A stretch of DNA of 64,000 bases, from NCBI GenBank assembly GCA_022826745.1, contig JAJDUI010000023.1, forward strand, positions 40,936 through 104,935. Direction: 5' to 3'. The stretch comes from Thermoanaerobaculia bacterium (lineage in GTDB: Bacteria > Acidobacteriota > Thermoanaerobaculia > Multivoradales > Multivoraceae). Below, in pieces: positions 53,512-62,550 of this stretch. The translations under genes were made by a program, and so were the position numbers. The notes beneath the pieces are model-generated. The model did not search any database, was not told the DNA's origin, and worked only from the letters and a program-made list of their open reading frames with translations. Position 1 is the stretch's first letter. Every line of letters starts with the position of its first letter.

Positions 53512-53545
53512 ACCCGGTAAGGCGGCGGCCGACGGCGGTCGCCTG

Positions 53546-53551
53546 TACACT
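53546..53551 (+). promoter_or_regulatory. -10-like box upstream of purU
   Basis: TACACT, 10 nt before the TTG at 53562 and about 50 nt before the GTG at 53601. It supports either a leaderless TTG start or a short leader. Confidence 0.35.
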
Positions 53552-53600
53552 CGCTCCTAGCTTGGCCACGCACCGACACGGTTCCCGGGCGCCACACGAT

Positions 53601-54452
53601 GTGACGGCGACGCTGCTGCTCTCTTGCGACGATGCGATTGGCATCATCGCGACGGTCACGGGCTTCGTGAACGAGCACGGAGGCATCATCTGCTCGTCCG
53701 AGACCCACCGGGACGAGGAACTCGGCAAGTTCTTCCAGAGGCTCGAGTTCGAGATCGACCACTTCGAACTGGACCGGGAGACCATCAAGCCGCTGCTCGA
53801 ATGGGAGATCGGCGACCACTTCTCGGTCAGGAGCCGCATCGCCTTCTCGGACCAGGAACAGCGAGTGGGCGTACTCGCCTCGAAGCCGGCGCACTGCCTG
53901 CACGACCTGCTGTCCCGCTGGCGGCTGGGTGAGCTTCCCGGGCGCCCCGTCTGCATCATCAGCAACCATCCCGATCACACGGCGGAGGCGGAGTACAACG
54001 AGCTGCCGTACCACCACCTGCCGGTGACGCCGGAGACCCGCAGCGAGCAGGAAGAACGGATGATCCAGATTCTCGAGGAGGCTCGGGTCGACCTCGTGGT
54101 GCTTGCCCGCTACATGCAGATCCTCACGCCCCGCTTTCTCGAGTGCTTCCCGAACCGGGTAATCAACATCCACCACTCGTTCCTGCCGGCGTTTCCCGGC
54201 GGCAGTCCCTACCGCCAGGCCTACCTGCGCGGCGTCAAGGTCGTCGGCGCCACGGCGCACTACGCGACGGCGGAACTCGACCAGGGCCCGATCATCGAGC
54301 AGGACGTGACGCGGGTCAGCCACCGCGACTCGGTGACCACCCTGGTGCGCCGCGGCAGGGACCTCGAACGCGTCGTCCTCGCCCGCGCCGTCCAGGCGCA
54401 CCTGGAACACCGCGTTCTGGTCGTCGACAACCGCGCGATCGTTTTCGGCTAG
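53601..54452 (+). CDS. purU: Formyltetrahydrofolate deformylase PurU
   Basis: A 283-residue protein. The N-terminal ACT domain (LLLSCDDAIGIIATVTGFV) is followed by a formyltransferase fold with ISNHPDHTAEAEY, INIHHSFLPAFPGG (catalytic Asn/His region) and ELDQGPIIEQDV (catalytic Asp). It hydrolyses 10-formyl-THF to formate and THF. GTG 53601 gives the usual length of about 280; the TTG at 53562 would add 13 residues and has a -10-like box closer by. It is convergent with the TPR gene across an inverted-repeat element. Confidence 0.92.
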   Translation: MTATLLLSCDDAIGIIATVTGFVNEHGGIICSSETHRDEELGKFFQRLEFEIDHFELDRETIKPLLEWEIGDHFSVRSRIAFSDQEQRVGVLASKPAHCLHDLLSRWRLGELPGRPVCIISNHPDHTAEAEYNELPYHHLPVTPETRSEQEERMIQILEEARVDLVVLARYMQILTPRFLECFPNRVINIHHSFLPAFPGGSPYRQAYLRGVKVVGATAHYATAELDQGPIIEQDVTRVSHRDSVTTLVRRGRDLERVVLARAVQAHLEHRVLVVDNRAIVFG

Positions 54453-54502
54453 ACGGCGACGCGGTGGTGCCGTAGGGCGGCAGCGTCCGTTGCGTGCACC
54501 CG

Positions 54503-54680
54503 CCAGCGCCGGGTCCGAGGGGAGGGTCGCAGGGGACGCTCACCCCCTCTTGGTGGATGGGAGGTTGGGGGTTCGCTGCGGTCGGCTTCGCTCCGGGAGG
54601 TCCTCGGTTGCTGAGAGGTTCTCGACAGTCGCTCGCCTTTAGCCCCCTGCGACCCTCCCCTCGAACCCGGCGCCGGCTGG
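54503..54680. repeat. About 180-bp element with long terminal inverted repeats, copy B
   Basis: Arms at 54503-54536 and 54642-54680 are complementary apart from one mismatch and a 4-nt insertion; each holds CGAGGGGAGGGTCGC. The interior is about 105 bp, GC-rich, with no coding frame. It lies between convergent purU and TPR genes and could form a very stable hairpin in either transcript. Similar size and layout to the element at 49474-49652. Confidence 0.65.
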
Positions 54681-54690
54681 AGGCTTCAGC

Positions 54691-56424
54691 TCATTGCTCC
54701 GCGCAGGCAGACCGCAACTGTTGCGAGGCCTGGGCGAACATGGGGTCGTTCGTGGCGAAGCGCCTGCCATCGTCGAGAAGAGCCAGGGCTTCGTGGCAGC
54801 GATCCGTCTGGGCCAGGATGGCGGCGAGACGGAGGCGCGCCAGGGTGAGGTCGGGACGGACGGCGAGGGCTGCGGCGAAGGCCCTTGCGGCTTCCTCGGG
54901 GCGGCGCAGGTCGAGGAGGACCATGCCGAGGACGAAGCTGGTCTGGGGTTCCGTCGGGTCGAGCTGCTGTGCCGCCCGGAGTTCGCGAGCGGCGTCCCGC
55001 AGGCGGCCTTCGATGGCCAGGATGCCGCCGAGTTCGGTGCGCAGCCGGGCCTCGTCGGCGGCGGCGAAGTGCTCCGGCCCGAGGCTTCGTTCCAGGGCGG
55101 TTCGGGCCTCCTGCAGGCGGTTCTGCTGGCGCAGCACGACGCTCAACGCCTGTACGGCGGCGGCGTCCGAAGGGGCTCGGGCGACTTGCGCGGTCAGGAT
55201 CTCGAGCGCCTCCGCCGGCCGACCCGCCGCGGCGATGGCGGCGGCGCGCCGTGTCCCGGCCTCGGCGTAGTCGGGGTCGAGCGCCAGCACGCGGTCGTAG
55301 CGTTCCAGCGCTTCCGCGGGACGGCCCGCCCGGTCGAAGAGCAGGGCGAGCTGGTAGTGCGCCTGCTTGTAGTCCGGGGCCAGTCCGATGGCCTGGGTCA
55401 GGTGCCTGATCGCCTCGGTCGCCTGGCCGCGGTTGGACAGGAGCTGGGCGAGTTCGAAGTGGGCCGACGCCTGGTCGGGGTCGAGCGCCAGGAGTTCTTC
55501 GTAGGCGGCTTCGGCCTGCTCGAACTGACCGGCGTCGACGTGGGCGAGCGCCAGGTGCCTGTGCGCTTCCAGGTTCGTCGGATCCGCTTCGATGGCGCGG
55601 GCGAAGACGGTCGCCGCGGCGGCGAACTCGCCGGCCTGCACCGCGATCAGGCCCTGCTGGACCAGAGCGGCGCTGCCGGCCGGCAGGTAGGCGAGTTCAC
55701 CGATCAGCGGGTCCTCGAACGGGAAGTCGGTGTGGCTGGCCTGTGCGAGGTGACGGGTCGCGCGGCCTTCGTCGCCGAGGCGGCGATACGCCATGGCCAG
55801 CGAGTAGTGGCCGCGGCCGGCGCCGGGTTCAACGGCGACGGCGCGCTCGAGGTAGTCGGCCGCTGTCTCGGCGTCGCCGCGTTCGAGCGCGAGACTTCCC
55901 AGTCCGTAGAGCGCGGGCGGAAAACCGGGCCGGAGTTCCTGCGCGCGGTTCCACAGCGCGGCGGCCTCGTCGGGCCGGCCACGTTCGACCTCCGATCGGG
56001 CGAGGCGCTGGATCGCCGGCACCAGGTCGGGCTCGACCGCCAGTGCGGCGCGGTAGGAGGCGGCCGCTGCTTCGTGATCGCCGCGAGTTTCCGCCGCGAA
56101 TCCCAGGAGGTAGGGCCAGCGGTGATCGGTTGGATCGAGCCGCCGCGCTTCCCGGTAGCAGTCCTCGGCGGCCTCGAGCGCGGTGAAGGCGTGGTTGTCC
56201 AGCAGTTGGACGCCGTGGTAGAGCCTGCCGAGCTCGCCGACCGCCGCGCCGAGCTCCGCGTCGTCCGGGTTGCCGCCTTCGAGTGTACGGATTTGCCGTT
56301 CAAGGCCGTTGACCTGGGCCCGCACCGCGGGGTCGTGGGCCTGGTGGACCGCGGGGAGCGTTACTCGCTCGGGGGTCCCGCAGCCGAGGAGGGCCAGGGC
56401 GACCGCGAGGCAGTACCGGTTCAT
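54691..56424 (-). CDS. Tetratricopeptide repeat lipoprotein
   Basis: A 577-residue protein with a lipoprotein-type start (LAVALALLGCGT). The rest is a chain of TPR units, about a dozen, for example ALYGLGSLALERGDAETAAD, AHRHLALAHVDAGQFEQAE and AHFELAQLLSNRGQATEAI. It should be a periplasmic or outer-membrane scaffold. The ATG at 56424 overlaps the stop of the CRTAC1 gene upstream (TGATG), and the pair is a recurrent one: TPR and FG-GAP/ASPIC proteins are often adjacent. Confidence 0.9.
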   Translation of the reverse strand: MNRYCLAVALALLGCGTPERVTLPAVHQAHDPAVRAQVNGLERQIRTLEGGNPDDAELGAAVGELGRLYHGVQLLDNHAFTALEAAEDCYREARRLDPTDHRWPYLLGFAAETRGDHEAAAASYRAALAVEPDLVPAIQRLARSEVERGRPDEAAALWNRAQELRPGFPPALYGLGSLALERGDAETAADYLERAVAVEPGAGRGHYSLAMAYRRLGDEGRATRHLAQASHTDFPFEDPLIGELAYLPAGSAALVQQGLIAVQAGEFAAAATVFARAIEADPTNLEAHRHLALAHVDAGQFEQAEAAYEELLALDPDQASAHFELAQLLSNRGQATEAIRHLTQAIGLAPDYKQAHYQLALLFDRAGRPAEALERYDRVLALDPDYAEAGTRRAAAIAAAGRPAEALEILTAQVARAPSDAAAVQALSVVLRQQNRLQEARTALERSLGPEHFAAADEARLRTELGGILAIEGRLRDAARELRAAQQLDPTEPQTSFVLGMVLLDLRRPEEAARAFAAALAVRPDLTLARLRLAAILAQTDRCHEALALLDDGRRFATNDPMFAQASQQLRSACAEQ

Positions 56425-58286
56425 CACCGGCCCTTGCCTTGCCGAAGCTCGTGGTACGTACGCGGCGCAAGCGGCCCGAAGGATTCCTCGCCGTCTCCCA
56501 GCCAGTGGACACGGACGTCCTCGACGCCGGCGTCGCCGAGGCCGACAAGGACTCTCGGGTCACTCGACGAGGCGTAGCTCATTGAGGCGTGCGCGCGGCG
56601 CATGAGGACGCGGCCGTCGTCCAGCGCGACGTGGACCACGCTGCCGAGTGCATCCCGGTTGCCGTCCGCGGTGACGAGCCGGAGTCCGATCCAGCCGCCG
56701 TCCTGGCCGACCAGGTTCATCATCAGCCGTGCCGGTCCGTCGTTGTTCGTGATGAGCACGTCCGTGTCGCCGTCGTTGTCCACGTCGCCGAAGGCGGCTC
56801 CACGCGAGACTTCATAGGCCGCGAAGGCCGGTCCTCCAAGCGGGGACGCGTCCTCGAAGCGGCCGCCGCCCAGGTTGCGGAAGAGCTGGTTCGGCTGACC
56901 GAAGCGACGCTCGTGGTCGGTGCCGGCGCCCGCGCGGGCGGCCGCCGCGTCGCCTGAGCGGGCGCGGTCCAGGCGCCGCACGGCGCCGTTCACGGCCAGG
57001 AGGTCGAGGTCGCCGTCGTTGTCGAAGTCGAACCAGCCGGTGCCGAAACCGGTCATCGGCAGGCTGGGAGGGTCCAGGCCGGCGGGCATGCCGGCATCGG
57101 TGAAGTGGCCGTCGCCGTCGTTCAGGTAGAGGGTGCTCGTTTCGCCCGTGATGTGGGTCACGTAGAGATCCTCGTCGCCGTCTCCGTCCATGTCGCCTGC
57201 GCCGATGCCCATGCCGGCCTCGGCCTCGCCGCGGCGATTGACGGCCGAGCCGCCGAACAGGGCCCGGTTCTCGAAGCGGCCGCCGCCGCGGTTCATCCAC
57301 ATCTGGTTCGGGGTGCCGTCGTTGGCGACGTAGAGGTCGAGCCGGCCGTCGAGATCGAGGTCGGCCGGCACGGCGCCGAGGCCGTTGCCGAACTCCGCGG
57401 CGAGACCCGCGCGGTCCGTCGTCTGTTCGAAGCGGCCGTCGCCGAGGTTGCGCAGCAGACGGTCCGGCTCGGCACGGTAAGTCTTCGGGCTGCAGTAGTC
57501 CGGCTCGCCGCTGCCGAAGGTGCAGAGCGTGTGGCTGCCGAGGTTGAAGTCGACGTAGTTGGCGACGAACAGGTCGAGCATGCCGTCGCCGTCGTAGTCG
57601 AAGAAGGCGGCCGGAACGCTCCACCTGGGATCGTCGGCGCCGGCGGCCTCGGTGGCGTCTTCGAAGCGACCGCCGCCGACGTTCCGCCAGAGGCGGTTGG
57701 GGCCGAGATTCGTGACGTAGAGGTCAATCCGGCCGTCCCCGTCGTAGTCCGCGGCGGCGACGGCCATCCCGTAGCCGGTCGCCTCGATGCCGGAGCCGTC
57801 CGTCGCGTCGACGAAACGAAGCTCACCGGTCTCGAGCAGCTCGTTGCGAAACAGGCGGTCCCCGGCGGGGGAGCCGCCGTCGGCGGCTCCTGGTTCCAGG
57901 TGGGCTCCCTGCACCAGGTAGGCGTCGAGGTCGCCGTCGCCGTCGGCGTCGAAGAGCGCCGCGCCCGAACCCATGATCTCTGGCAGGAGGTAGCGGCCGC
58001 GGGCGCCGTTTCGGTGCCGGAAGGCGAGGCCGGCCTCGGCTGCTCGTTCGTCGAAGGCGGCGGGCTCGGTCGGCGGCGCGGGTGCGTCCGAACCCGTTCG
58101 CTCGGGGCCGTCCGGCGTGCGGGAATCCCCGGAGCAGGCGGTGACTCCGGCAGCAGCGATCAGCAGCACGACGAGTGCCGGCGGCGGGGACGGGGCGGGG
58201 TGCCCGAGAACGTTCGTCAGGTCGACTCCGCGAGAAGCATGTGAGAGACCATATCGACAGCCTTGAGGGGATGTCGAAGCGCGCAA
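56424..58286 (-). CDS. CRTAC1-like FG-GAP/ASPIC-UnbV lipoprotein
   Basis: Up to 620 residues. After a hydrophobic stretch ending in GVTACSG (probable lipobox), seven or so calcium-binding FG-GAP repeats follow, for example FDADGDGDLDAYL, DYDGDGRIDLYV and DVDNDGDTDVLI, then a C-terminal ASPIC/UnbV domain (MSYASSSDPRVLVGLG). It is probably a surface beta-propeller. The start is uncertain: the TTG at 58286 lies within the T-rich tail of the upstream terminator, and GTG 58169 would leave a signal sequence without basic residues. It is followed by, and coupled to, the TPR gene. Confidence 0.85.
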   Translation of the reverse strand: MRASTSPQGCRYGLSHASRGVDLTNVLGHPAPSPPPALVVLLIAAAGVTACSGDSRTPDGPERTGSDAPAPPTEPAAFDERAAEAGLAFRHRNGARGRYLLPEIMGSGAALFDADGDGDLDAYLVQGAHLEPGAADGGSPAGDRLFRNELLETGELRFVDATDGSGIEATGYGMAVAAADYDGDGRIDLYVTNLGPNRLWRNVGGGRFEDATEAAGADDPRWSVPAAFFDYDGDGMLDLFVANYVDFNLGSHTLCTFGSGEPDYCSPKTYRAEPDRLLRNLGDGRFEQTTDRAGLAAEFGNGLGAVPADLDLDGRLDLYVANDGTPNQMWMNRGGGRFENRALFGGSAVNRRGEAEAGMGIGAGDMDGDGDEDLYVTHITGETSTLYLNDGDGHFTDAGMPAGLDPPSLPMTGFGTGWFDFDNDGDLDLLAVNGAVRRLDRARSGDAAAARAGAGTDHERRFGQPNQLFRNLGGGRFEDASPLGGPAFAAYEVSRGAAFGDVDNDGDTDVLITNNDGPARLMMNLVGQDGGWIGLRLVTADGNRDALGSVVHVALDDGRVLMRRAHASMSYASSSDPRVLVGLGDAGVEDVRVHWLGDGEESFGPLAPRTYHELRQGKGR

Positions 58287-58320
58287 AGAGAAAGGGGAGA
58301 GAGCCGAAGCCCTCTCCCCT
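58281..58320 (-). terminator. Rho-independent terminator of the TonB receptor gene
   Basis: On the minus strand a stem AGGGGAGAG / CTCTCCCCT closes on a CTTCGG-type loop and runs into TTTCTCTTT. This is the strongest intrinsic terminator in the window, about 50 nt after the receptor stop. Confidence 0.85.
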
Positions 58321-58332
58321 CGATTCCCTCGA

Positions 58333-58354
58333 ACCAGGGGCCGAAACCCCCGGT
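58333..58354 (-). terminator. First hairpin after the TonB receptor stop
   Basis: ACCGGGG and CCCCTGGT pair around a TTTCG-containing loop, just before the main terminator; it lacks its own T-run and may help arrest or protect the 3' end. Confidence 0.4.
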
Positions 58355-58368
58355 CCTGTTGTTCCAGC

Positions 58369-61300
58369 CTAGAACCGGAACTTGATGTTGGCCCGGATCG
58401 TCCGCGGGCGCTGGAAGAACCGGCGCACGGGGTAGACCTCTCCGCGACCGTCCCAATCGCGACGGCGCTGCTGGTTGGTCGCGTTCAGGACCTCGACCCG
58501 GAGTTCGCCACGAACTTCCCGGTAGCCCATGGGGAAGCCCCACGCGCCGCTCAGGTTGACCGTGTACTCATCCGCGGTCCGGTGTCCCTCGGCGCCCGCC
58601 GGGAAGAGCCGTACGCCGATTCCGCCGTTCGCCGTACCCGGCCGCGCGTCGCTGGTCGGGTCGGAGGGCGTGATCGGCGGGCAGGTCCGCAGTCCCGAAG
58701 GCCTGTTCCCCGGGGCGCAGGTCTTCGTGGCGCTGATGCCGGCGCCTTCGGACCGGTACCAGGGAGTGCCGGTCTGGAAGGTGAGGTGACCGCCCAGCGT
58801 CAGATCCTGGTTACCGATCCGCCAGGTCTTGAACCCGAAGGAGTTGTAGATCCAGGTGCGGTCGTACACGTGGTTCGGGCCGCGCTGGTTGATCATGCTG
58901 CCCGGCAGGCCGATGAAGTCGCTCAGCCGTGCGAAGCAGTCCTCCGGGAACGTCCGCGTCCTGCCGGTGCGGCGATCAGGGTTCGTCTGGCTTTCCTGAC
59001 AATCCGCGATGTGAGCTTCGCTGAGGTTCACATGAGCGAGTTCCAGGTAGCCGCTGTCCGTGTTGTTCCACCAGACGCCCCCGCCCGTGGTGTCCGTCTC
59101 GGACCATGCCACGTTGTTGTAGAGCGCCCAGCCGTCGGCGAACCGCCGGTTCAACTGGACCTGCAGACCCCGGTAGGCGTTCTTCGCCGGATCCGCGTTG
59201 GCCAGGGCCTCGCGGTTGACGGCGCTTACGCGGTCGGCTTCATCGAAGCCGGCCTCCGCCCACCTCTGCGCTCTCGCGTCGTCGAACGCGAGAACGATCT
59301 TCTCGAGGTCGTGGTAGTTCTCCGTGATGCCGATGGCGCGACCCCGGTAGTCGAGCTGGAAGTTGGAGAACATCATGTCCTGCAACTGCCAGTCGATGTA
59401 CTTGACATCCAGCGCCCAATCCGGGCGGAACTGCCACTCGAGGCCGATGATCGCCTCCTGCTTGTAGTAGGTCTGGATGTCGAAGTCGTAGTAGCCCTCC
59501 TGGACCGCGTCCCACATGAGGCCCGGCTGCGCCAGTTCCCAGGACAGGTTGTAGCCCGGGATTCCCTGACCGACCGTGCCGTTGCGGATCGTGTCGCGCC
59601 GCGACGGGTGGTTGCAGTCATAGCTGACGTACCCGATGGACCTCAGGATGTTCATCCCGACGATGTCGAGCGGATCGCAGAAGAGGAAGACCTCCCTGCC
59701 CTCGTACCCGTTCCACAGGTCGTGCATGCTGGGACGCGCCACGTCGCCGCCCGAGATCCACGCCTGGTTGAGCATCGCGTGGTACTGGCCCCAGGTGGCG
59801 TTGAGCAACAGGGCGCCGTCACCCTTGATGTCGTAGGCGATGTTGATCCGCGGGTCAAAGTACGTGTCGTCCACGACCTGGCGCCGGACGTCGTTCCAGG
59901 CCTCCTGCTGCTCCGCCCGGAGACCGAGGTTGATCACCCAGTGGTCGCCGATCGTGAAGCGGTCGCGCACGTAGAAGCCGATGTCCCGGACCTCCGTGTC
60001 GCCGCTGCCGCGGCCGACGCAGGTGCCGACCGTGCGGACGATCTCGCCGTTGACTCGCTCGATCTGGGTCGGCCGGTGAGGCAGACCGTCGGTGTGGTTG
60101 CCCTCGCAGGTCAGGAGCGGCGAGTTGTAGTCGACGAAGTAGCAGCCGCGGCCGCGCGTCGTCGCTCCCAGGAAGTTCGGGTTCTCAGGCGACGTCGTGT
60201 AGCCCCGCAGAAGGGAACATGCATCGTCCTCGAGGGACCCGGCCTGGTAGTACCCGAAGGGATTGGTGGCATCGAAGCCCCAGCCGTTGAACAGCGGCAC
60301 GCGGGCGTTCTCGCCCTCCCACTTCGTGTCCTGGTAGTCGATGCCGTACTTCAGCTCGTGGTTGGCGCCGATGAACTGGGTCAGGCCGACGTTCGCCTGT
60401 TCGCGCGGGAACGCGTTGAAGCCGAAGCCGTCGGACAGGATCCAGCCGTTGTGCCAGGCCTGCAGGTTCTCGTTGTCCCGGTACACGTTGTAGTTGTTGC
60501 CGGGGTAGAAGATGCCCAGTTCCGGCTTGAACGGGAACCGCAGCGGGTAGCTGGTGTCGCCCCCCGAGGTGTTCGTCGCCATGTGGCCGGCGATCGGTCC
60601 GCGGTCGAGCGACTTCGCCTGCAGGCAGGTCTCCACCATGCGCGCCGACGCGTTGGGGAAGTTGTCCTGGGCCAGCCACTCGAGAATAGGAACGCCGTCG
60701 ACGTTCAGGACGTCGGGGTTTTCCTGCTCCAGCTTGTTGTAGCAGGCGAGGTACTTGTTCTCCTGCGTCTCCTGGAAGGCGATCTTGGCTTCCAGGTACC
60801 AGTTGCTCGACACGGCGTAGTTCCAGTTGACCGTCGACAGCACGCTGTCGTTCTCGTGCGGCGTCGGCGTCCAGTAGTCCGAGGACGGGATATGGAAGTA
60901 GTTCCGGAACGCCGGCGTATCGATCCCCGAGGCGGCGAATGAGTGGCTCGCCGTCGGCTGCATGTTCAGCTTGAAGATGCGCGCGTCGTTGAACAGGCTG
61001 ATGTCGTACGGGTCGCCGCCGATCAGCCGCTCGGAGTACGCGTCATCGAACTCGCTGACGCCGAGGAAGAACCAGAACTTGTCCCGCTGGATCGGGCCGC
61101 CGGCCGAGAACTCGTAGCCGTCGGAGGCGCCGGCCCACTCGTCGCTGCCTGGCAGGCAGGGCTCGCGGTTCGTCGTGAACAGCTCCGAACTCAGGTCGCC
61201 GGCGGGGATCCGCCCGCGGCCCGCGTCCCGGTCGTCGCCGTGGCAACGCTTGAACCAGTCGACCGGATACGGCTTGTTCTGCCGTTCGTTGAGGGCCGGC

Positions 61301-62073
61301 TGATCCTTGTAGTCGGCGCCCCAGTCGATCGCCTGGCGCTGCCAGAGAGCGTCGACGTGCCACCGGTTCGTGCCCGACTTGACGATGACGTTGGTGGAGG
61401 AGCCGATGTAGCGGCCGTACTCGGCCGAGGCGCCTCCCGCTTCCATCGAGACCTCGGTGACCGCCGTGGTCGGCAGGAAGACGCGGCTGCCGCCGAACTT
61501 GGCGAACGTCGTGTCGACGCCGTCGATGTAGACGCCCTGGTCGGCGAAGTGCGTGCCGTTGACCGAGGGGCGGGTCTGCTGGATGTCGTCGTTCTCCGCG
61601 TCGGCGGTGACGCCCGGCAGGGCGTTGATGACGCCGTAGTACGTCCGCGTGGTGCCGGCGGTCTGTTCGCCGATCTCGGACGTCACGGTGCTGCCCGCGG
61701 TGATGTTGAACTTGTCGACCATCGGCGTCTCGCCGGTGACGGTCACCTCGCCCTCGATTGCCGCTTGCAACGTCAGGTCGATCGACTTCCGGTCGCCGGC
61801 GGCGGCATGGAACGAAGCGTTCGCCTCGCCCAGGCCCTGCAGCTCGGCCCTGAGGCTGTAGTCCGAGGGGACCACGCCAACGAACCGGAATTGGCCGTTC
61901 TCGTCCGTAATCGCGAACTTGTCGCCGCGTTCACTGGACAGGGTGATGCTGACGCCCGGAAGCGCTGAGCCTCCCGGGTCAACGATCGTGCCGCTGACGG
62001 TTGCGGTCTCCGGTGCGTCGGCAAGGGCGCCGAACGGGACCAGCAACATCAGAGCCACTGCGAGTCGCTTCAT
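58369..62073 (-). CDS. TonB-dependent receptor with carboxypeptidase-regulatory domain
   Basis: A 1234-residue outer-membrane protein. Signal peptide about 1-18; carboxypeptidase regulatory-like domain about 22-110 (VSGTIVDPGGSALPGVSITL); plug about 115-235 (TRTYYGVINALPGVTADAE, VYIDGVDTTFAKFGG, MEAGGASAEYGRYIGSSTNV); then a long barrel ending in an aromatic residue (NIKFRF). It is typical of the Acidobacteriota OmpA-related TonB receptors and is about 200 residues longer than usual receptors because of extended loops with several cysteines. There is no SusD-like partner. It has its own promoter, a GAGGAGGAG ribosome-binding site and tandem terminators. The ligand is unknown. Confidence 0.93.
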   Translation of the reverse strand: MKRLAVALMLLVPFGALADAPETATVSGTIVDPGGSALPGVSITLSSERGDKFAITDENGQFRFVGVVPSDYSLRAELQGLGEANASFHAAAGDRKSIDLTLQAAIEGEVTVTGETPMVDKFNITAGSTVTSEIGEQTAGTTRTYYGVINALPGVTADAENDDIQQTRPSVNGTHFADQGVYIDGVDTTFAKFGGSRVFLPTTAVTEVSMEAGGASAEYGRYIGSSTNVIVKSGTNRWHVDALWQRQAIDWGADYKDQPALNERQNKPYPVDWFKRCHGDDRDAGRGRIPAGDLSSELFTTNREPCLPGSDEWAGASDGYEFSAGGPIQRDKFWFFLGVSEFDDAYSERLIGGDPYDISLFNDARIFKLNMQPTASHSFAASGIDTPAFRNYFHIPSSDYWTPTPHENDSVLSTVNWNYAVSSNWYLEAKIAFQETQENKYLACYNKLEQENPDVLNVDGVPILEWLAQDNFPNASARMVETCLQAKSLDRGPIAGHMATNTSGGDTSYPLRFPFKPELGIFYPGNNYNVYRDNENLQAWHNGWILSDGFGFNAFPREQANVGLTQFIGANHELKYGIDYQDTKWEGENARVPLFNGWGFDATNPFGYYQAGSLEDDACSLLRGYTTSPENPNFLGATTRGRGCYFVDYNSPLLTCEGNHTDGLPHRPTQIERVNGEIVRTVGTCVGRGSGDTEVRDIGFYVRDRFTIGDHWVINLGLRAEQQEAWNDVRRQVVDDTYFDPRINIAYDIKGDGALLLNATWGQYHAMLNQAWISGGDVARPSMHDLWNGYEGREVFLFCDPLDIVGMNILRSIGYVSYDCNHPSRRDTIRNGTVGQGIPGYNLSWELAQPGLMWDAVQEGYYDFDIQTYYKQEAIIGLEWQFRPDWALDVKYIDWQLQDMMFSNFQLDYRGRAIGITENYHDLEKIVLAFDDARAQRWAEAGFDEADRVSAVNREALANADPAKNAYRGLQVQLNRRFADGWALYNNVAWSETDTTGGGVWWNNTDSGYLELAHVNLSEAHIADCQESQTNPDRRTGRTRTFPEDCFARLSDFIGLPGSMINQRGPNHVYDRTWIYNSFGFKTWRIGNQDLTLGGHLTFQTGTPWYRSEGAGISATKTCAPGNRPSGLRTCPPITPSDPTSDARPGTANGGIGVRLFPAGAEGHRTADEYTVNLSGAWGFPMGYREVRGELRVEVLNATNQQRRRDWDGRGEVYPVRRFFQRPRTIRANIKFRF

Positions 62074-62115
62074 AAGCTCCTCCTCGGATCAAGTTGTAGG
62101 GAATGCGAGAAGGGC

Positions 62116-62143
62116 ACTATACGACGGACGGAGAAGATGTCAA
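62116..62143 (-). promoter_or_regulatory. Sigma70-like promoter of the TonB receptor gene
   Basis: TTGACA, 16-nt spacer, TATAGT on the minus strand; the -35 is a perfect consensus. The start codon is about 40 nt downstream of the -10, with a strong ribosome-binding site. Confidence 0.8.
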
Positions 62144-62209
62144 GAACGGGGCGGATTCCCCTTGTGGGGCCGTTCGGATCCAGACGATTGGATCGGAGTG
62201 GCTTGCGTC

Positions 62210-62248
62210 GGCTCAACGTCCGGCGTCTGCCGGCGCGGTCGTTGAGCC
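62210..62248. repeat. Two-tier hairpin upstream of the VapC remnant
   Basis: GGCTCAACG and CGTTGAGCC form a perfect 9-bp outer stem; inside, CCGGC-GTCT-GCCGG forms a second one. It may be a terminator or a structure from an acquired element; no T-run follows. Confidence 0.4.
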
Positions 62249-62260
62249 GGGAACCGCGCC

Positions 62261-62550
62261 TTGCTGCTGCCGGACGTGAATGTTCTCGTGTACGCCCACC
62301 GAGAGGATTCCGAGTGTGGATCACCCACGGTACGCCGCGTAGCTGACGGAGGTGGCGACCGGCGCCGAGCCGTTTGCACTCTCGGTCCTTGTACTCGCGG
62401 CTTCGTGCGCATCGTGATCAACCCCCGCACTTCACGCCTCCTTCCACGCTGGATCAGGCGCTCGCCTTCGTCGCCGAGCTGGCCTCGCGGCCCAACGCGC
62501 GGATCGTCGGCCCGGGCGCGGACCATCTGGCGATCCTCGAGCGGGCCTGC
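62261..62550 (+). pseudogene. VapC-like PIN-domain toxin, frameshifted remnant
   Basis: The first residues, LLPDVNVLVYAHREDSE, are a classic VapC PIN start with the first acidic residue. The rest is split over frames: EPFALSVLVL in frame 3, GFVRIVINPRT in frame 2, then FTPPSTLDQALAFVAELASR, NARIVGPGADHLAILE in frame 1. Joined, they spell a normal PIN toxin up to about residue 95; the end is lost to the IS256 fragment. At least three frameshifts make it inactive. No antitoxin gene could be recognised upstream. Confidence 0.7.
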
